Notes under the pieces: generated by a model
What the model was told of the DNA's origin: nothing
What the model saw: only the letters and a program-made list of their open reading frames with translations
Database searches by the model: none
Position numbers and translations under genes: made by a program
In this document: piece by piece, positions 8,699-16,309 of the stretch
Position numbering within the stretch: position 1 is the first letter of the stretch
Layout of the letters: every line of letters begins with the position of its first letter
DNA from: Actinomycetota bacterium
GTDB taxonomy: Bacteria; Actinomycetota; Acidimicrobiia; Acidimicrobiales; Ilumatobacteraceae
Reading direction: 5' to 3'
Assembly: GCA_030645495.1 (NCBI GenBank)
Contig: JAUSLV010000022.1
Span: 62,001-126,000 of the forward strand
DNA length: 64,000 nucleotides

Positions 8699-8704
8699 AG
8701 GCTA
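8699..8704 (-). promoter_or_regulatory. -10 box TAGCCT of a leaderless operon
   Basis: It ends 7 bases before the ATG at 8691 (MgtE-N/CBS protein and DUF1003 protein). Confidence 0.6.
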
Positions 8705-8754
8705 CCCCTCACCACCTGCGTCAGAGTGGCGAGAATCCGCAGGTCGTAGGCGTT

Positions 8755-9030
8755 CTATCGAGGCCGGTACACGTCGGAACGGTGATCGATCCGCAGGACG
8801 GTGACCGTCGAGGCGTCGTCCTCGATCTCGTGGACCACGCGATACGCACCGCGTCGTGCCGACCACAGGCCTGCCAGTTCACGCTGCAGTGGGTGCCCGA
8901 CCCGCCGTGGGTTCTCGCACAACGGCCCGAGCATGAACTCGACGACCGCTGCCGCGATGCGTTCGGGCAGGCGGCCGAGTTGTCGCTCTGCCGAGGCCGC
9001 GACGCGCAGCGCCTGCGCCGGTCGGGTCAC
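8755..9030 (-). CDS. RelE/ParE-family toxin
   Basis: A protein of 91 residues of the RelE/ParE fold: ALRVAASAERQLGRLPERI helix, NPRRVGHPLQRELAGLWSARRGAYRVVHEI and LRIDHRSDVYR. The Arg-rich GLWSARRGAYRVVYEI-like core and the C-terminal HR.DVYR motif match RelE-type mRNA interferases. Its ATG overlaps the antitoxin stop (ATGA at 9027-9030), the usual antitoxin-first order. As an RNase it would cut ribosome-bound mRNA when free of antitoxin. Confidence 0.88.
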   Translation of the reverse strand: MTRPAQALRVAASAERQLGRLPERIAAAVVEFMLGPLCENPRRVGHPLQRELAGLWSARRGAYRVVHEIEDDASTVTVLRIDHRSDVYRPR

Positions 9031-9299
9031 GGACGGAGGTACTTGCCGCGAAGCTCATCGGCCGACACGACGAGGCCTGCAGCAACGTCGCGGCGGGCCT
9101 GATCGATCTCGCGTAGCGCCGCTGCATCGGAGAGCAGGTCGAGTGTGTCCTCGAGCGCGGCAAGGTCGTCGGCGCCCATCAACACAGCCGCTGGCCGGCC
9201 GTTGCGGGTGACGGTGATGCGGTCGTGCTGGCGCTCCACGCGGTCCACCATCTCCGAGAACTTGGCCTTCACTTCGGCGAGCGGCAACACGTCAGACAT
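9027..9299 (-). CDS. Phd/YefM-family antitoxin
   Basis: A protein of 90 residues from MSDVLPLAEVKAKFSEMVDR, with the YefM core ERQHDRITVTRNGRPAAVLM and an acidic helical C-terminus that would wrap the toxin. A TAGGAT box lies 7 bases before the ATG, and a perfect palindrome GTCACGTGTGAC (9313-9324) sits directly behind it, the expected place for an autoregulatory operator. An in-frame codon 33 bases upstream is unlikely, because it would place the start inside the operator region. Confidence 0.88.
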   Translation of the reverse strand: MSDVLPLAEVKAKFSEMVDRVERQHDRITVTRNGRPAAVLMGADDLAALEDTLDLLSDAAALREIDQARRDVAAGLVVSADELRGKYLRP

Positions 9300-9306
9300 G
9301 ACCAGA

Positions 9307-9312
9307 ATCCTA
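9307..9312 (-). promoter_or_regulatory. -10 box TAGGAT of the toxin-antitoxin operon
   Basis: It ends 7 bases before the ATG at 9299, again in a leaderless position. Confidence 0.55.
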
Positions 9313-9660
9313 GTCACGTGTGACGCGTCCAAACGTTCGGCGGCGCCCCGTGTTCAGGGGCCGGCACGCCGTGGGGTGCGCCGCGGGGTGCCTGCTGCAG
9401 AACAACACCAAATTGTCGAGATCGGTGGGGCCGCCGTGTTCCCAGTAGTGGATGTGGTGGGCTTCGGTGTAGTTGACGGGGCGGTTGCAGCCGGGGTAGC
9501 GGCAGCCGCCGTCGCGGGCGGCGAGGTGGCGGAACAGGTGGGCGGGCACGGTGGAGGTGGAGCGGCCGTAGCTGGTGGGCAGGGTTTCGCCGTCGCGCAG
9601 CACCTTGTGCAGGATGCAGTCGCACAGGAACGTTTCCTTCGAAATCTGAATGACGAGGAA
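9310..9660 (-). pseudogene. Fragment of a 13E12-type HNH endonuclease gene
   Basis: The HNH core of a DUF222/13E12 protein is readable: FLCDCILHKVLRDGE, HLFRHLAARDGGCRYPGC, EAHHIHYWEHGGPTDLDNLV. The DUF222 N-terminal domain of about 250 residues is missing, and the frame breaks just after LVLFCSRH, where the second metal-binding HH should continue; the neighbouring frame carries the next stretch. It therefore looks like a decayed, truncated copy. The full-length relative at 20174-21376 belongs to a different subfamily. Confidence 0.75.
9313..9324 (-). promoter_or_regulatory. Palindromic operator of the toxin-antitoxin operon
   Basis: GTCACGTGTGAC, a perfect 5+2+5 palindrome abutting the -10 box. 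Binding by the antitoxin or its complex with toxin would block the promoter. The assignment is inferred from position and symmetry. Confidence 0.45.
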
Positions 9661-9759
9661 TGGAACCTCAGCCGACAGGTCCGCTCCATGACTGGGCGAT
9701 GACAGCAGTGAGCACAGCGGTTGCCAGTATCGCGACCACGTACACCGCCCGACACCCAC

Positions 9760-11817
9760 TCAGACCGCGGCCACCGCCACAGCGGTGTCGCTGTAGGCCA
9801 CGCCGCCACCCCAGTCGGTCAGCGTGTCGTTGGTGAGCGAGTTGGCCACCTTGCCGTCGGCGTGTTGCGCGCCCCACCAACCCCACGGCACCGCTACCAC
9901 GCCCGGGCGCAAGCGTTCGCTCACCCGCACCGGCAACTCCAGCGATGCTCGGTCGTTCCACACTCGCGCCAACGCCCCGTCGCTCAGGCCCAAGCGCTCA
10001 GCATCCGAAGCCACCAGCTCCACGAATGGCCCACCTTCCAGCGGGCCGTGCTTGGGCAGGTGCGAGTAGCTGCTGTTCAAAAAGCGGGTGTGCTGCTTGG
10101 GGGTCAGCAGCGCGAACGGGTACTCGGCGGAAGGCGCCTCGCCCGCAGCGATGTACGTGGGCAGCACCGGGTGGCCCTCGGCGGCCAGCGCGTCGCAGCG
10201 CAGCAGCACCTTGCCCGACGGGGTGGCGAACCCGCCGTCGGCGAACGGGCGACCATCCTCGGGGTAGGGCACGCGCAGGAAGCCTTCGGCGCGCAGCCGG
10301 TCGAGATCGATGGTGGGAAGCGCCGCGCGCAGCGCCGTGATGTCGTCCTCGAACAGCAGTGGCTCGCTGTAGCCCATCGCCGCGGCCAGCCGGCGGTGCA
10401 GTTCGCTGTTGCTGACGGCCTCGCCCTGCGGCGGGATCGCAGCCTCGTTCCAGCCGAGGTACAGGTGGCCCCACGCGGTCACCACGTCGGTCGCCTCGAT
10501 GTGCGTGGTGGCCGGCAGCACGATGTCGGCGTACTGCGCGGTGTCGGTGAGGAACTGGTCGTGCACGACGGTGAACAGGTCGTCGCGCAGCAGGCCCTCG
10601 CGCACGAGCTCGGTGTTCGGCACCGACACCATCGCGTTCACGGCCACGAACAGCAGCGACTTCACCGGGGCCACCGTGTCGGTGAGCACGCGCCCCAGGT
10701 GCGGCATCCACACGCCTCGCGGTTCGCGCCCGGCCAACAGGTCGGGTCGGGTGAGCGCGCCCTCGTCGAGCACGGCGCTGCTCCACACACCCACGCTGCG
10801 CGAGAAGCCACCACCCAGGTCGCGCCACGCGCCCACCAGCGCAGGCAGGCAGGCCAACGTGCGGAAGAACATCGCGCCGTGCTCGTGGTGTTCGGCACCG
10901 ATCAACGTGCGCAGCGCCGCCGGGCGGATGGTGCCGTACAGCGTGGCCAACCGCTCGATGGCCGCGACCGCGATCCCGCACGTGGCCGCCGCGCGCTCGG
11001 GTGTCCACTCGGCCACGTGCGCGGCCAGGTCGTCGAAACCAATGGTGTGCGCCGCCACCCACTCGTGGTCGATCAGGCCGTCGCGGATCAGCACGTGCAT
11101 CATCGCCAGCATCAACGCCACGTCGGTGCCGGGCAGCGGCTGCAGGAACCAGTCGGCCGACTCGGCGGTGATCGTGCGTATCGGGTCGATCACGATCACC
11201 TGCGCACCCTTCGCTCGTGCCTGCTCGATGAACGGCCACAGGTGGCGATTGGTGAGCCGAGTGTTGGTGCCCCACAGGATGATCAGCTTGCTGTGCACCA
11301 TGTCGCTGGGGTCGATGCCCTTGCCGCTGCCGTTGGTGGTGGCCGCGCCCGCGCCGGCCACCGCCCCGCACAGCGAACCGTCGACGCCGAGGGCTCCCAT
11401 GTGGTTCCAGAAGCGATTGCCGAACATCAGCGCCAGCAGGCCCTGGTTGCCCGCACTCACGTAGGGCAAGATCGCCTCGGCCCCGTCGGTGGCGATGATC
11501 TCGGCCCAGCGCCCGGCGATCTCGGCCAGCGCCTCCGTCCACGAGATCTGCTCGAAACGCCCCTCGCCCTTGGCGCCCACGCGACGCAACGGGTGCAGCA
11601 CACGCTCGGGGCTGTACACGCGGTCGAGGAAGCGGTTCACCTTCGGGCACAGCTCACCCTGGCTGAACGGGTGCGCCGGGTTGCCGCGCAGTTGCACCGC
11701 GACCGGACCGTCGGCCCGCGACGAACCGGACTCGACGGTGACCACCCACCCACAACTGTCGGGGCAGTCGTGGTGGCAGGTGCCATGAACCGTGTGAGTG
11801 GCGGCGGTCTCGCTCAT
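9760..11817 (-). CDS. Molybdopterin-dependent oxidoreductase (formate dehydrogenase/nitrate reductase superfamily)
   Basis: A protein of 685 residues. The N-terminus binds one [4Fe-4S] cluster through Cys14, Cys18, Cys22 and Cys57 (TCHHDCPDSCGW ... ELCPK). A GSLCGAV motif places Cys150 where the molybdenum ligand usually sits. MGD-binding motifs follow (IILWGTNTRLTNRHLWPF, VIDPIRTITAESADWFLQ, DIVLPATTHIEATD), then the C-terminal dinucleotide-binding domain (about 560-685). There is no Tat signal, so it should be cytoplasmic. No electron-transfer subunit is adjacent. The substrate is unknown; it resembles stand-alone actinobacterial members often called formate dehydrogenase. Confidence 0.85.
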   Translation of the reverse strand: MSETAATHTVHGTCHHDCPDSCGWVVTVESGSSRADGPVAVQLRGNPAHPFSQGELCPKVNRFLDRVYSPERVLHPLRRVGAKGEGRFEQISWTEALAEIAGRWAEIIATDGAEAILPYVSAGNQGLLALMFGNRFWNHMGALGVDGSLCGAVAGAGAATTNGSGKGIDPSDMVHSKLIILWGTNTRLTNRHLWPFIEQARAKGAQVIVIDPIRTITAESADWFLQPLPGTDVALMLAMMHVLIRDGLIDHEWVAAHTIGFDDLAAHVAEWTPERAAATCGIAVAAIERLATLYGTIRPAALRTLIGAEHHEHGAMFFRTLACLPALVGAWRDLGGGFSRSVGVWSSAVLDEGALTRPDLLAGREPRGVWMPHLGRVLTDTVAPVKSLLFVAVNAMVSVPNTELVREGLLRDDLFTVVHDQFLTDTAQYADIVLPATTHIEATDVVTAWGHLYLGWNEAAIPPQGEAVSNSELHRRLAAAMGYSEPLLFEDDITALRAALPTIDLDRLRAEGFLRVPYPEDGRPFADGGFATPSGKVLLRCDALAAEGHPVLPTYIAAGEAPSAEYPFALLTPKQHTRFLNSSYSHLPKHGPLEGGPFVELVASDAERLGLSDGALARVWNDRASLELPVRVSERLRPGVVAVPWGWWGAQHADGKVANSLTNDTLTDWGGGVAYSDTAVAVAAV

Positions 11818-11823
11818 GGCGCG

Positions 11824-11829
11824 AGGTTA
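11824..11829 (-). promoter_or_regulatory. -10 box TAACCT of a leaderless gene
   Basis: It ends 6 bases before the ATG at 11817 (molybdopterin oxidoreductase). Confidence 0.55.
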
Positions 11830-11879
11830 CGAGGCGCGCCCGCCCGGGTCAGGCGAGTTTCGGACGTGACCGCCGAGTG

Positions 11880-12861
11880 TCAGGGGAACACGCGGCGCAA
11901 CGCCTCGCCGGCGAGTGCGATCGAGTCGAGGTCGGTGGGGTCGATCAGGCTGGTGACCATGCCGTCGAGGCCGGCCTCCTTGAACGCCTGCAACTGCTCG
12001 CCCACGGTGTCGACGTCGCCGATGATGAACATGTTGCGCAGCCGCTCGTGGAACTCGGCGGGCATCGAGTCGATGTCGCCGAAGCGCTTCTTCAGCGTGC
12101 TCTGCGCGTCTTCCATCGTGCGGCCCACCACGATGCTGCCCAGGCGCGTGCGGCAGATATCGGTGCGCGGCCGGCCGAGGCGGTCGCAGTGCTCGTCGAG
12201 CACGCCCATCAGGTGGCGCACCACGGCCGCGTCGCCGAACACGTTGCACGCGTCGCCGTACTGGGCCACCATCCGCAGAGTCTTCTTCGGGCCGCTGCCA
12301 CCGATCAGGATCGGCGGGCCACCGGCCTGCACCGGCTTGGGCACGTTCAGCGCATTCGTCACCTTGAACCATTTGCCGTCGAACGTGGTGGTGTCGTTCA
12401 CGAACATGCTCCTCGCGATCTGCAGGCCCTCCTCCAGCTTCTCGAAGCGGTCGCTGAACGTGCCGAACTCGAAGTGGTAGTCGTGGTGTTCCTGCTCGAA
12501 CCAGCCGGCGCCGATACCCCAGATGGCGCGGCCCTTGGAGATCACGTCGAGGCAGGTGACCGTCTTGGCCAGGAAGGCCGGGTTGCGGTACGTCATGCCA
12601 CCCACCATGCAGCCCAGGCGCACCTTCTCGGTGCGGGCCGCGATGGCGCTGAGCAGCGTGTACGCCTCGAACATGTTCTGCTCGGGGGCGCCCCAACATC
12701 GGCAGTTGGTAGAAGTGGTCCATCACGAACACGCTGTCGAAGCCGTTGGCCTCAGCGGTGACCGCGGCAGTGCTCACCACGTCGAACAGGCCGTCGGTGC
12801 TCACGCCCGGGAAGGTGAACGAGGGGATCTGCAGGCCGGCGCGAATGTTGGGATTGCTCAT
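11880..12861 (-). pseudogene. LLM-class F420-dependent oxidoreductase, interrupted by a frameshift
   Basis: A luciferase-like monooxygenase-fold oxidoreductase of the F420-dependent type. Codons from the ATG at 12861 give MSNPNIRAGLQIPSFTF and VFVMDHFYQLPML; the protein then continues in another frame as NMFEAYTLLSAIAARTEKV to the stop at 11880. Removing one base from the G4 or the C5 run at 12684-12694 restores a continuous LPMLG(A/R)PEQNMFEAY, the expected family sequence. The rest is well preserved (WGIGAGWFEQEH, PILIGGSGPKKTLRM). It may be a recent mutation or a sequencing error. A TAGCTT box 6 bases upstream supports the start. Confidence 0.8.
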
Positions 12862-12867
12862 GCCCAA

Positions 12868-12873
12868 AAGCTA
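12868..12873 (-). promoter_or_regulatory. -10 box TAGCTT of a leaderless gene
   Basis: It ends 6 bases before the ATG at 12861 and so rules out the TTG start 6 bases upstream. Confidence 0.5.
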
Positions 12874-12902
12874 CGCCACGGCTGGCCATGCGTCGTGAGC
12901 GC

Positions 12903-12908
12903 TACGGT
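12903..12908 (+). promoter_or_regulatory. -10 box TACGGT of a gene with a leader
   Basis: It lies 34 bases before the ATG at 12943. A GGGAG ribosome site at 12931-12935 precedes that ATG, so this is one of the few leadered transcripts in the window. Confidence 0.5.
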
Positions 12909-12942
12909 GAGCGCAGCACCAATCCTTCCAGGGAGCACGATC

Positions 12943-13725
12943 ATGACGAAGGCCGCCATCGATGCCTTGCGCGCCGAGCACGCGCACGCACTCGACCTGT
13001 TCGATTCCCTCACCGACGCGGAGTGGGCTGCTGCCAGCGCGTGCGCCGGCTGGCGGGTGCAGGATGTCGCCCAGCACATGGCTGCCACGTTCCACCTGAT
13101 CGCCGACGCAGCCTCGATCGAGAAGGGCGACAGCGGCAAGTCGGAGGTGGACGCGGAGGTGCCGGTGCAGGCTCGTCGCGACTGGACCGTCGCCCAGGTG
13201 AAGGCCGAGTACCGCGAGTGGAGCGAGAAGGGCATCGCCAGCCTGGCCGCGATGCAAGAGCCGCCGATGGCCGAGATGGTGGTGCCGATCAACGACCTGG
13301 GCAGTCACCCGCTGCACCTGCTGGCCAACGCGATCGTGTTCGACCACTACTGCCACCTGCGCCACGACATCGGCGGCGCCGTTCGTCGCGCGGCCGACCT
13401 GCCGCACGACCCGCTCGCGTTGGAAACCTCGATCGAGTGGATGATGGCCGGCGCGCCGCAGATGTGTGCCGAGGCGCTGCAGCCGTTGCGGGTGGGCGTG
13501 AACTTCGTGTTCACCGACCTGCAGCACGTCACGTACCGCTTGGTGCGGGCGGCGGGCGACGGCCCGTGGGAGGTGCACGAAGGCACCGACAACCACCACC
13601 CGGTGGCCGTCACGTCGGCGCACGAGTTCATCAGCTGGGCCACCAAGCGAGATGACTGGCGCACCCACACGCAACTCACCGACGAAGCTGCCGCGGCAAC
13701 GCTCGACGCGCTGAACATCATCTGA
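12943..13725 (+). CDS. DinB/mycothiol-dependent maleylpyruvate isomerase-like protein
   Basis: A protein of 260 residues with the four-helix DinB-like N-terminal domain of the mycothiol-dependent enzymes: AGWRVQDVAQHMAATFHL carries the first metal-binding His and VFDHYCHLRHDI the other two. The C-terminal 80 or so residues form the SCP2-like extension common in this group. Family members use mycothiol as cofactor for isomerisation or detoxification, which fits mshA nearby. GGGAG lies 7 bases before the ATG. The substrate is unknown. Confidence 0.8.
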   Translation: MTKAAIDALRAEHAHALDLFDSLTDAEWAAASACAGWRVQDVAQHMAATFHLIADAASIEKGDSGKSEVDAEVPVQARRDWTVAQVKAEYREWSEKGIASLAAMQEPPMAEMVVPINDLGSHPLHLLANAIVFDHYCHLRHDIGGAVRRAADLPHDPLALETSIEWMMAGAPQMCAEALQPLRVGVNFVFTDLQHVTYRLVRAAGDGPWEVHEGTDNHHPVAVTSAHEFISWATKRDDWRTHTQLTDEAAAATLDALNII

Positions 13726-13731
13726 GTGGTC

Positions 13732-13932
13732 ATGAGCAACGACCTTCCCGACACCCTCACGCTCGCCTGCCCGCGCTGTGGCACCGAGGTCACCGAACGC
13801 TTCTACGGCCCCTGCGCCGGCTGCCGCATCGAGTTGCGGGTGAAGTACCTCAGCGAAGGCCGAGTGGTGGAAGTGGCCGAGTACGTGCCGAAGATGAACG
13901 TCACCCCCAACGCGGTCGCCACCAAGGACTGA
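13732..13932 (+). CDS. Small zinc-ribbon protein
   Basis: A protein of 66 residues. LACPRCGTEVTERFYGPCAGC provides two CxxC knuckles 16 residues apart, followed by a short beta-rich tail (ELRVKYLSEGRVVEVAEYVP). It starts 6 bases after the isomerase-like gene and is probably co-transcribed with it. A GTG at 13726 is an alternative start. Its role is unknown; such ribbons often bind RNA, DNA or a partner enzyme. Confidence 0.75.
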   Translation: MSNDLPDTLTLACPRCGTEVTERFYGPCAGCRIELRVKYLSEGRVVEVAEYVPKMNVTPNAVATKD

Positions 13933-13973
13933 GCGAGGGGACTGAACCCGTCCGGGTGTGGTGTCGCGCCCGG

Positions 13974-13979
13974 TATCGT
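13974..13979 (+). promoter_or_regulatory. -10 box TATCGT of tRNA-Ala
   Basis: It ends 12 bases before the tRNA 5' end. Confidence 0.5.
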
Positions 13980-13991
13980 GTGGCCCGCCAC

Positions 13992-14064
13992 GGGGACGTA
14001 GCTCAGTTGGCAGAGCGCTACCTTTGCAAGGTAGATGTCAGGGGTTCGATTCCCCTCGTCTCCA
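13992..14064 (+). tRNA. alaT: tRNA-Ala (TGC)
   Basis: A 73-nt cloverleaf: acceptor GGGGACG/CGTCTCC including the G3-U70 wobble that identifies tRNA-Ala, D arm GCTC/GAGC, anticodon stem CTACC/GGTAG around TTTGCAA (anticodon TGC), T arm GGGGT/TCCCC region and discriminator A. The next 131 bases (14065-14195) hold no convincing gene. Confidence 0.97.
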
Positions 14065-14195
14065 CCCTCTGTGATGTCAGTCCGCGCTGTTCAGCGAGGT
14101 GTCGCCAATGGATCGCGCCACGTGAGGCCGGGGAAGCGGGCGAAGTCGCTGCGCGATCTCCTGCACGTTGGTGCGACTGCTGATTCACCAGCCGG

Positions 14196-14675
14196 TCAGG
14201 CGAAGCGACTGGCGAAGCCCAGGCGGAGCAGCACGGGGAACGCTTCCTCGGCGTACACGTACAGCGAGCCGAGCACGCGGTCGAGCTCGGGGCCGTTCAG
14301 CGCAGCCAGCAGCAGCTCGCCGCGCAGGTACAGCGCGTCTTCCACGCCGATTGCGAAGTGCGCACCCACCAGCTTCTCGTTGCGCCGCAGCGCGGTCTCG
14401 TACACCTGGGCGACGTTCTCGTGCGGCGAGGGCAGCACGTACACCTCGTAGCGCAGCGTGCGCTGGCCGAGCGTGAACCACACCGTGATGTGTTCCTTGG
14501 CGTCGCCCTTCAAGCGCACGTACCACCGCGGCTCGGGGTCGCCGGGCTCGCCGCGGTCGATCGCCTCGAACAGCGGGTTGGCCGTGCCGTCGGGGTTGCG
14601 GGCGAACCCGTGCAACCACCCGTCGATCGCGGCTTCGTAGTCGGCCAGCGAGGGCGGCAGGTGGTAGTCGGTCAC
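14196..14675 (-). CDS. YbjN-family protein
   Basis: A protein of 159 residues with the YbjN (type III secretion chaperone-like) fold: WYVRLKGDAKEHITVWFTLGQRTLRYEVYVLP, then NVAQVYETALRRNEKL and GVEDALYLRGELLLAAL. The GTG start overlaps the mshA stop (GTGA at 14672-14675). A YbjN gene next to mshA is conserved in actinobacteria including mycobacteria, so it may assist that step, but no activity is established. Confidence 0.85.
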   Translation of the reverse strand: MTDYHLPPSLADYEAAIDGWLHGFARNPDGTANPLFEAIDRGEPGDPEPRWYVRLKGDAKEHITVWFTLGQRTLRYEVYVLPSPHENVAQVYETALRRNEKLVGAHFAIGVEDALYLRGELLLAALNGPELDRVLGSLYVYAEEAFPVLLRLGFASRFA

Positions 14676-15886
14676 CCGCAGGCCACCCGTTCGCGAACCC
14701 CGAGGTCGGCGTACAGGCGGCGCAGGCGGGCAGCGGCGAAACCCCACGTGTAGCGAGTTGCCCGCACCGCGCCGCGGGCCCCGAGCGCAGCTGCGTGCGA
14801 CGGGTGGTCGATGATCTCGCGGGCATAGTGGGCGAACAGCGCCGGGTCGCGGTCGGGCACGAGGTAGCCGGTTTCGCCGTGATCCACCAGCGTCAGCAGG
14901 CCACCCACGCCGGCGGCCACCACCGGCACGCCGCAGGCCGAGGCCTCGAGCGCCACCAGGCCGAAGCTTTCGCTGCGGCTGGGCACCAGCACCACATCGG
15001 CGGCGCGGTAGTACGTGGACAGGATGTGGTGCGGCTGCGGCGGTACGAAACGCACCTGCTGCGTGAGGCCCAGTTCGTCGACCAATGCCTGCAGGTGGGC
15101 CACCTCGTGGTCGCCTTCGGTGCCACTGGCCCCACCCACCACCAGCAGCAGCGCGTCGGGTCGCGCCAGCAGCGCGAGCGCCCGCACCGCGACGTCGGGC
15201 GACTTCAGCGGCTGGATGCGGCCCACGAACAGCAGCACCGGCGCATCGAACGGCAACTCGAGTGCGCGGCGCGCGCCGCGGCGATCGCCGGGCGCGAAGA
15301 ACGCATGCTCGACACCCGGCGCGACGATCTCTACTCGGCCCTTGGGGTCGCCGTACAGGCGGCGGAACTGGCTTTCCTCCTCGGTGCAGCTGACGCAGAT
15401 CGCGTCGGCGCAGGCGATGATCTCCATCTCCGCCCGGTGCCGCCACTCGGGTTCGGTGTCGCCCCCCTCGGCCTTCACCTTGGCCAGCGTGTGGAACGTG
15501 CTCACGAACGGCAGGTCGAGTTCGTGCTTCAGCCGGTGGGCCACCAGGCCGGAGAGGAAGTAGTTGGCGTGCAGCACGTCGGCAGGGAAGTCACCGCGCA
15601 AGTGGTCGCGCACGGCGTCGCCGAACTCGGTGAGGATGCTGGGCAGCTGCTCTTTGGGAAGGTCGAACGGGCCGGCGGTCACGTGCACCACTCGGTGGCC
15701 CGGCTCGACCTGCACCACGTCGGGCTGTTCGGCGCTGGTGCGGCGCGTGAAGGTGGTGCAGTCGACGCCGGCGTGCGACAAGGCCGATGACAGCTCGCGC
15801 ACGTACACATTCATCCCGCCACTGTCGCCCGAACCCGGCTGGGCCAGGGGTGACGTGTGGAGTGAGAGCACAGCTACGCGTTGCAC
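14672..15886 (-). CDS. mshA: D-inositol-3-phosphate glycosyltransferase
   Basis: The first enzyme of mycothiol synthesis: it transfers GlcNAc from UDP-GlcNAc to 1L-myo-inositol 1-phosphate. It is a GT-B fold retaining enzyme of family GT4, 404 residues long, with VAVLSLHTSPLAQPGSGDSGG at the N-terminus, VLHANYFLSG, FVGRIQPLKSPDVAV and the nucleotide-sugar ESFGLVALEA motif near residues 315-325. I chose the GTG at 15886 because a TAGTGT box lies at 15898-15903, downstream of the alternative ATG at 15919, whose added residues do not look conserved. The YbjN gene overlaps its end. Confidence 0.92.
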   Translation of the reverse strand: MQRVAVLSLHTSPLAQPGSGDSGGMNVYVRELSSALSHAGVDCTTFTRRTSAEQPDVVQVEPGHRVVHVTAGPFDLPKEQLPSILTEFGDAVRDHLRGDFPADVLHANYFLSGLVAHRLKHELDLPFVSTFHTLAKVKAEGGDTEPEWRHRAEMEIIACADAICVSCTEEESQFRRLYGDPKGRVEIVAPGVEHAFFAPGDRRGARRALELPFDAPVLLFVGRIQPLKSPDVAVRALALLARPDALLLVVGGASGTEGDHEVAHLQALVDELGLTQQVRFVPPQPHHILSTYYRAADVVLVPSRSESFGLVALEASACGVPVVAAGVGGLLTLVDHGETGYLVPDRDPALFAHYAREIIDHPSHAAALGARGAVRATRYTWGFAAARLRRLYADLGVRERVACG

Positions 15887-15897
15887 GACGAGTTGAA

Positions 15898-15903
15898 ACA
15901 CTA
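15898..15903 (-). promoter_or_regulatory. Probable -10 box TAGTGT of mshA
   Basis: It ends 11 bases before the GTG at 15886 and argues against the longer start at 15919. Confidence 0.4.
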
Positions 15904-15934
15904 TCCGTGTGGTCGGCATTCCAGAGGTGAAGGG

Positions 15935-16297
15935 TCAGAGCCGGCGGTGCCCGACGAAGCTCTCGTACACCTGCAGCAGCGCCTTCTGCTGCTCGGCATC
16001 GAGCAGCGGGTCGGCGGCGATCGCCTCGCGAACGGTGCGCGCGCTGGCGTCGGGACCGAGGAACCCGGCGCGCTCGTACAGCGTCTCGGCGCTGATCTGC
16101 AGCGCCTTCGCGATCTGCTGCAGGATTTCGGCCGACGGCTTGCGCAGGCCGCGCTCGATCTGTGACAGGTACGGGTTGCTGACCCCGGCCACCTCGGCCA
16201 AACGGCGCACGCTCATCCGGGCGACTTGGCGTTGGGTGCGGATGAAGTCGCCCACGTCTGCCAGGCGCCGGTCCAGTTCCTCCCGTACGTCGGGCAT
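15935..16297 (-). CDS. XRE-family transcriptional regulator
   Basis: A protein of 120 residues with an N-terminal Cro/C1-type helix-turn-helix: FIRTQRQVARMSVRRLAEVA, GVSNPYLSQIERGLRKPSAE, ILQQIAKALQIS (about residues 18-75), and a short helical C-terminus. This resembles the single-domain XRE regulators found near cell-surface genes in actinobacteria (for example mycobacterial Rv0474). It is the last gene of the operon starting at 17043, 12 bases after the RsiG-like gene. A GTG at 16306 is an alternative start. Confidence 0.82.
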   Translation of the reverse strand: MPDVREELDRRLADVGDFIRTQRQVARMSVRRLAEVAGVSNPYLSQIERGLRKPSAEILQQIAKALQISAETLYERAGFLGPDASARTVREAIAADPLLDAEQQKALLQVYESFVGHRRL

Positions 16298-16309
16298 CGG
16301 CGGCACCGA

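Noticed and set aside
9721-12480. An open frame of 919 codons on the plus strand
   Set aside because: Antisense to the molybdopterin and LLM oxidoreductases, with no domain-like sequence.
3583-14064. An rRNA operon, because tRNA-Ile and tRNA-Ala often lie in 16S-23S spacers
   Set aside because: No 16S, 23S or 5S sequence is near either tRNA.
14065-14195. A short minus-strand frame after tRNA-Ala
   Set aside because: Three frames give different short peptides with no start, ribosome site or recognisable motif.
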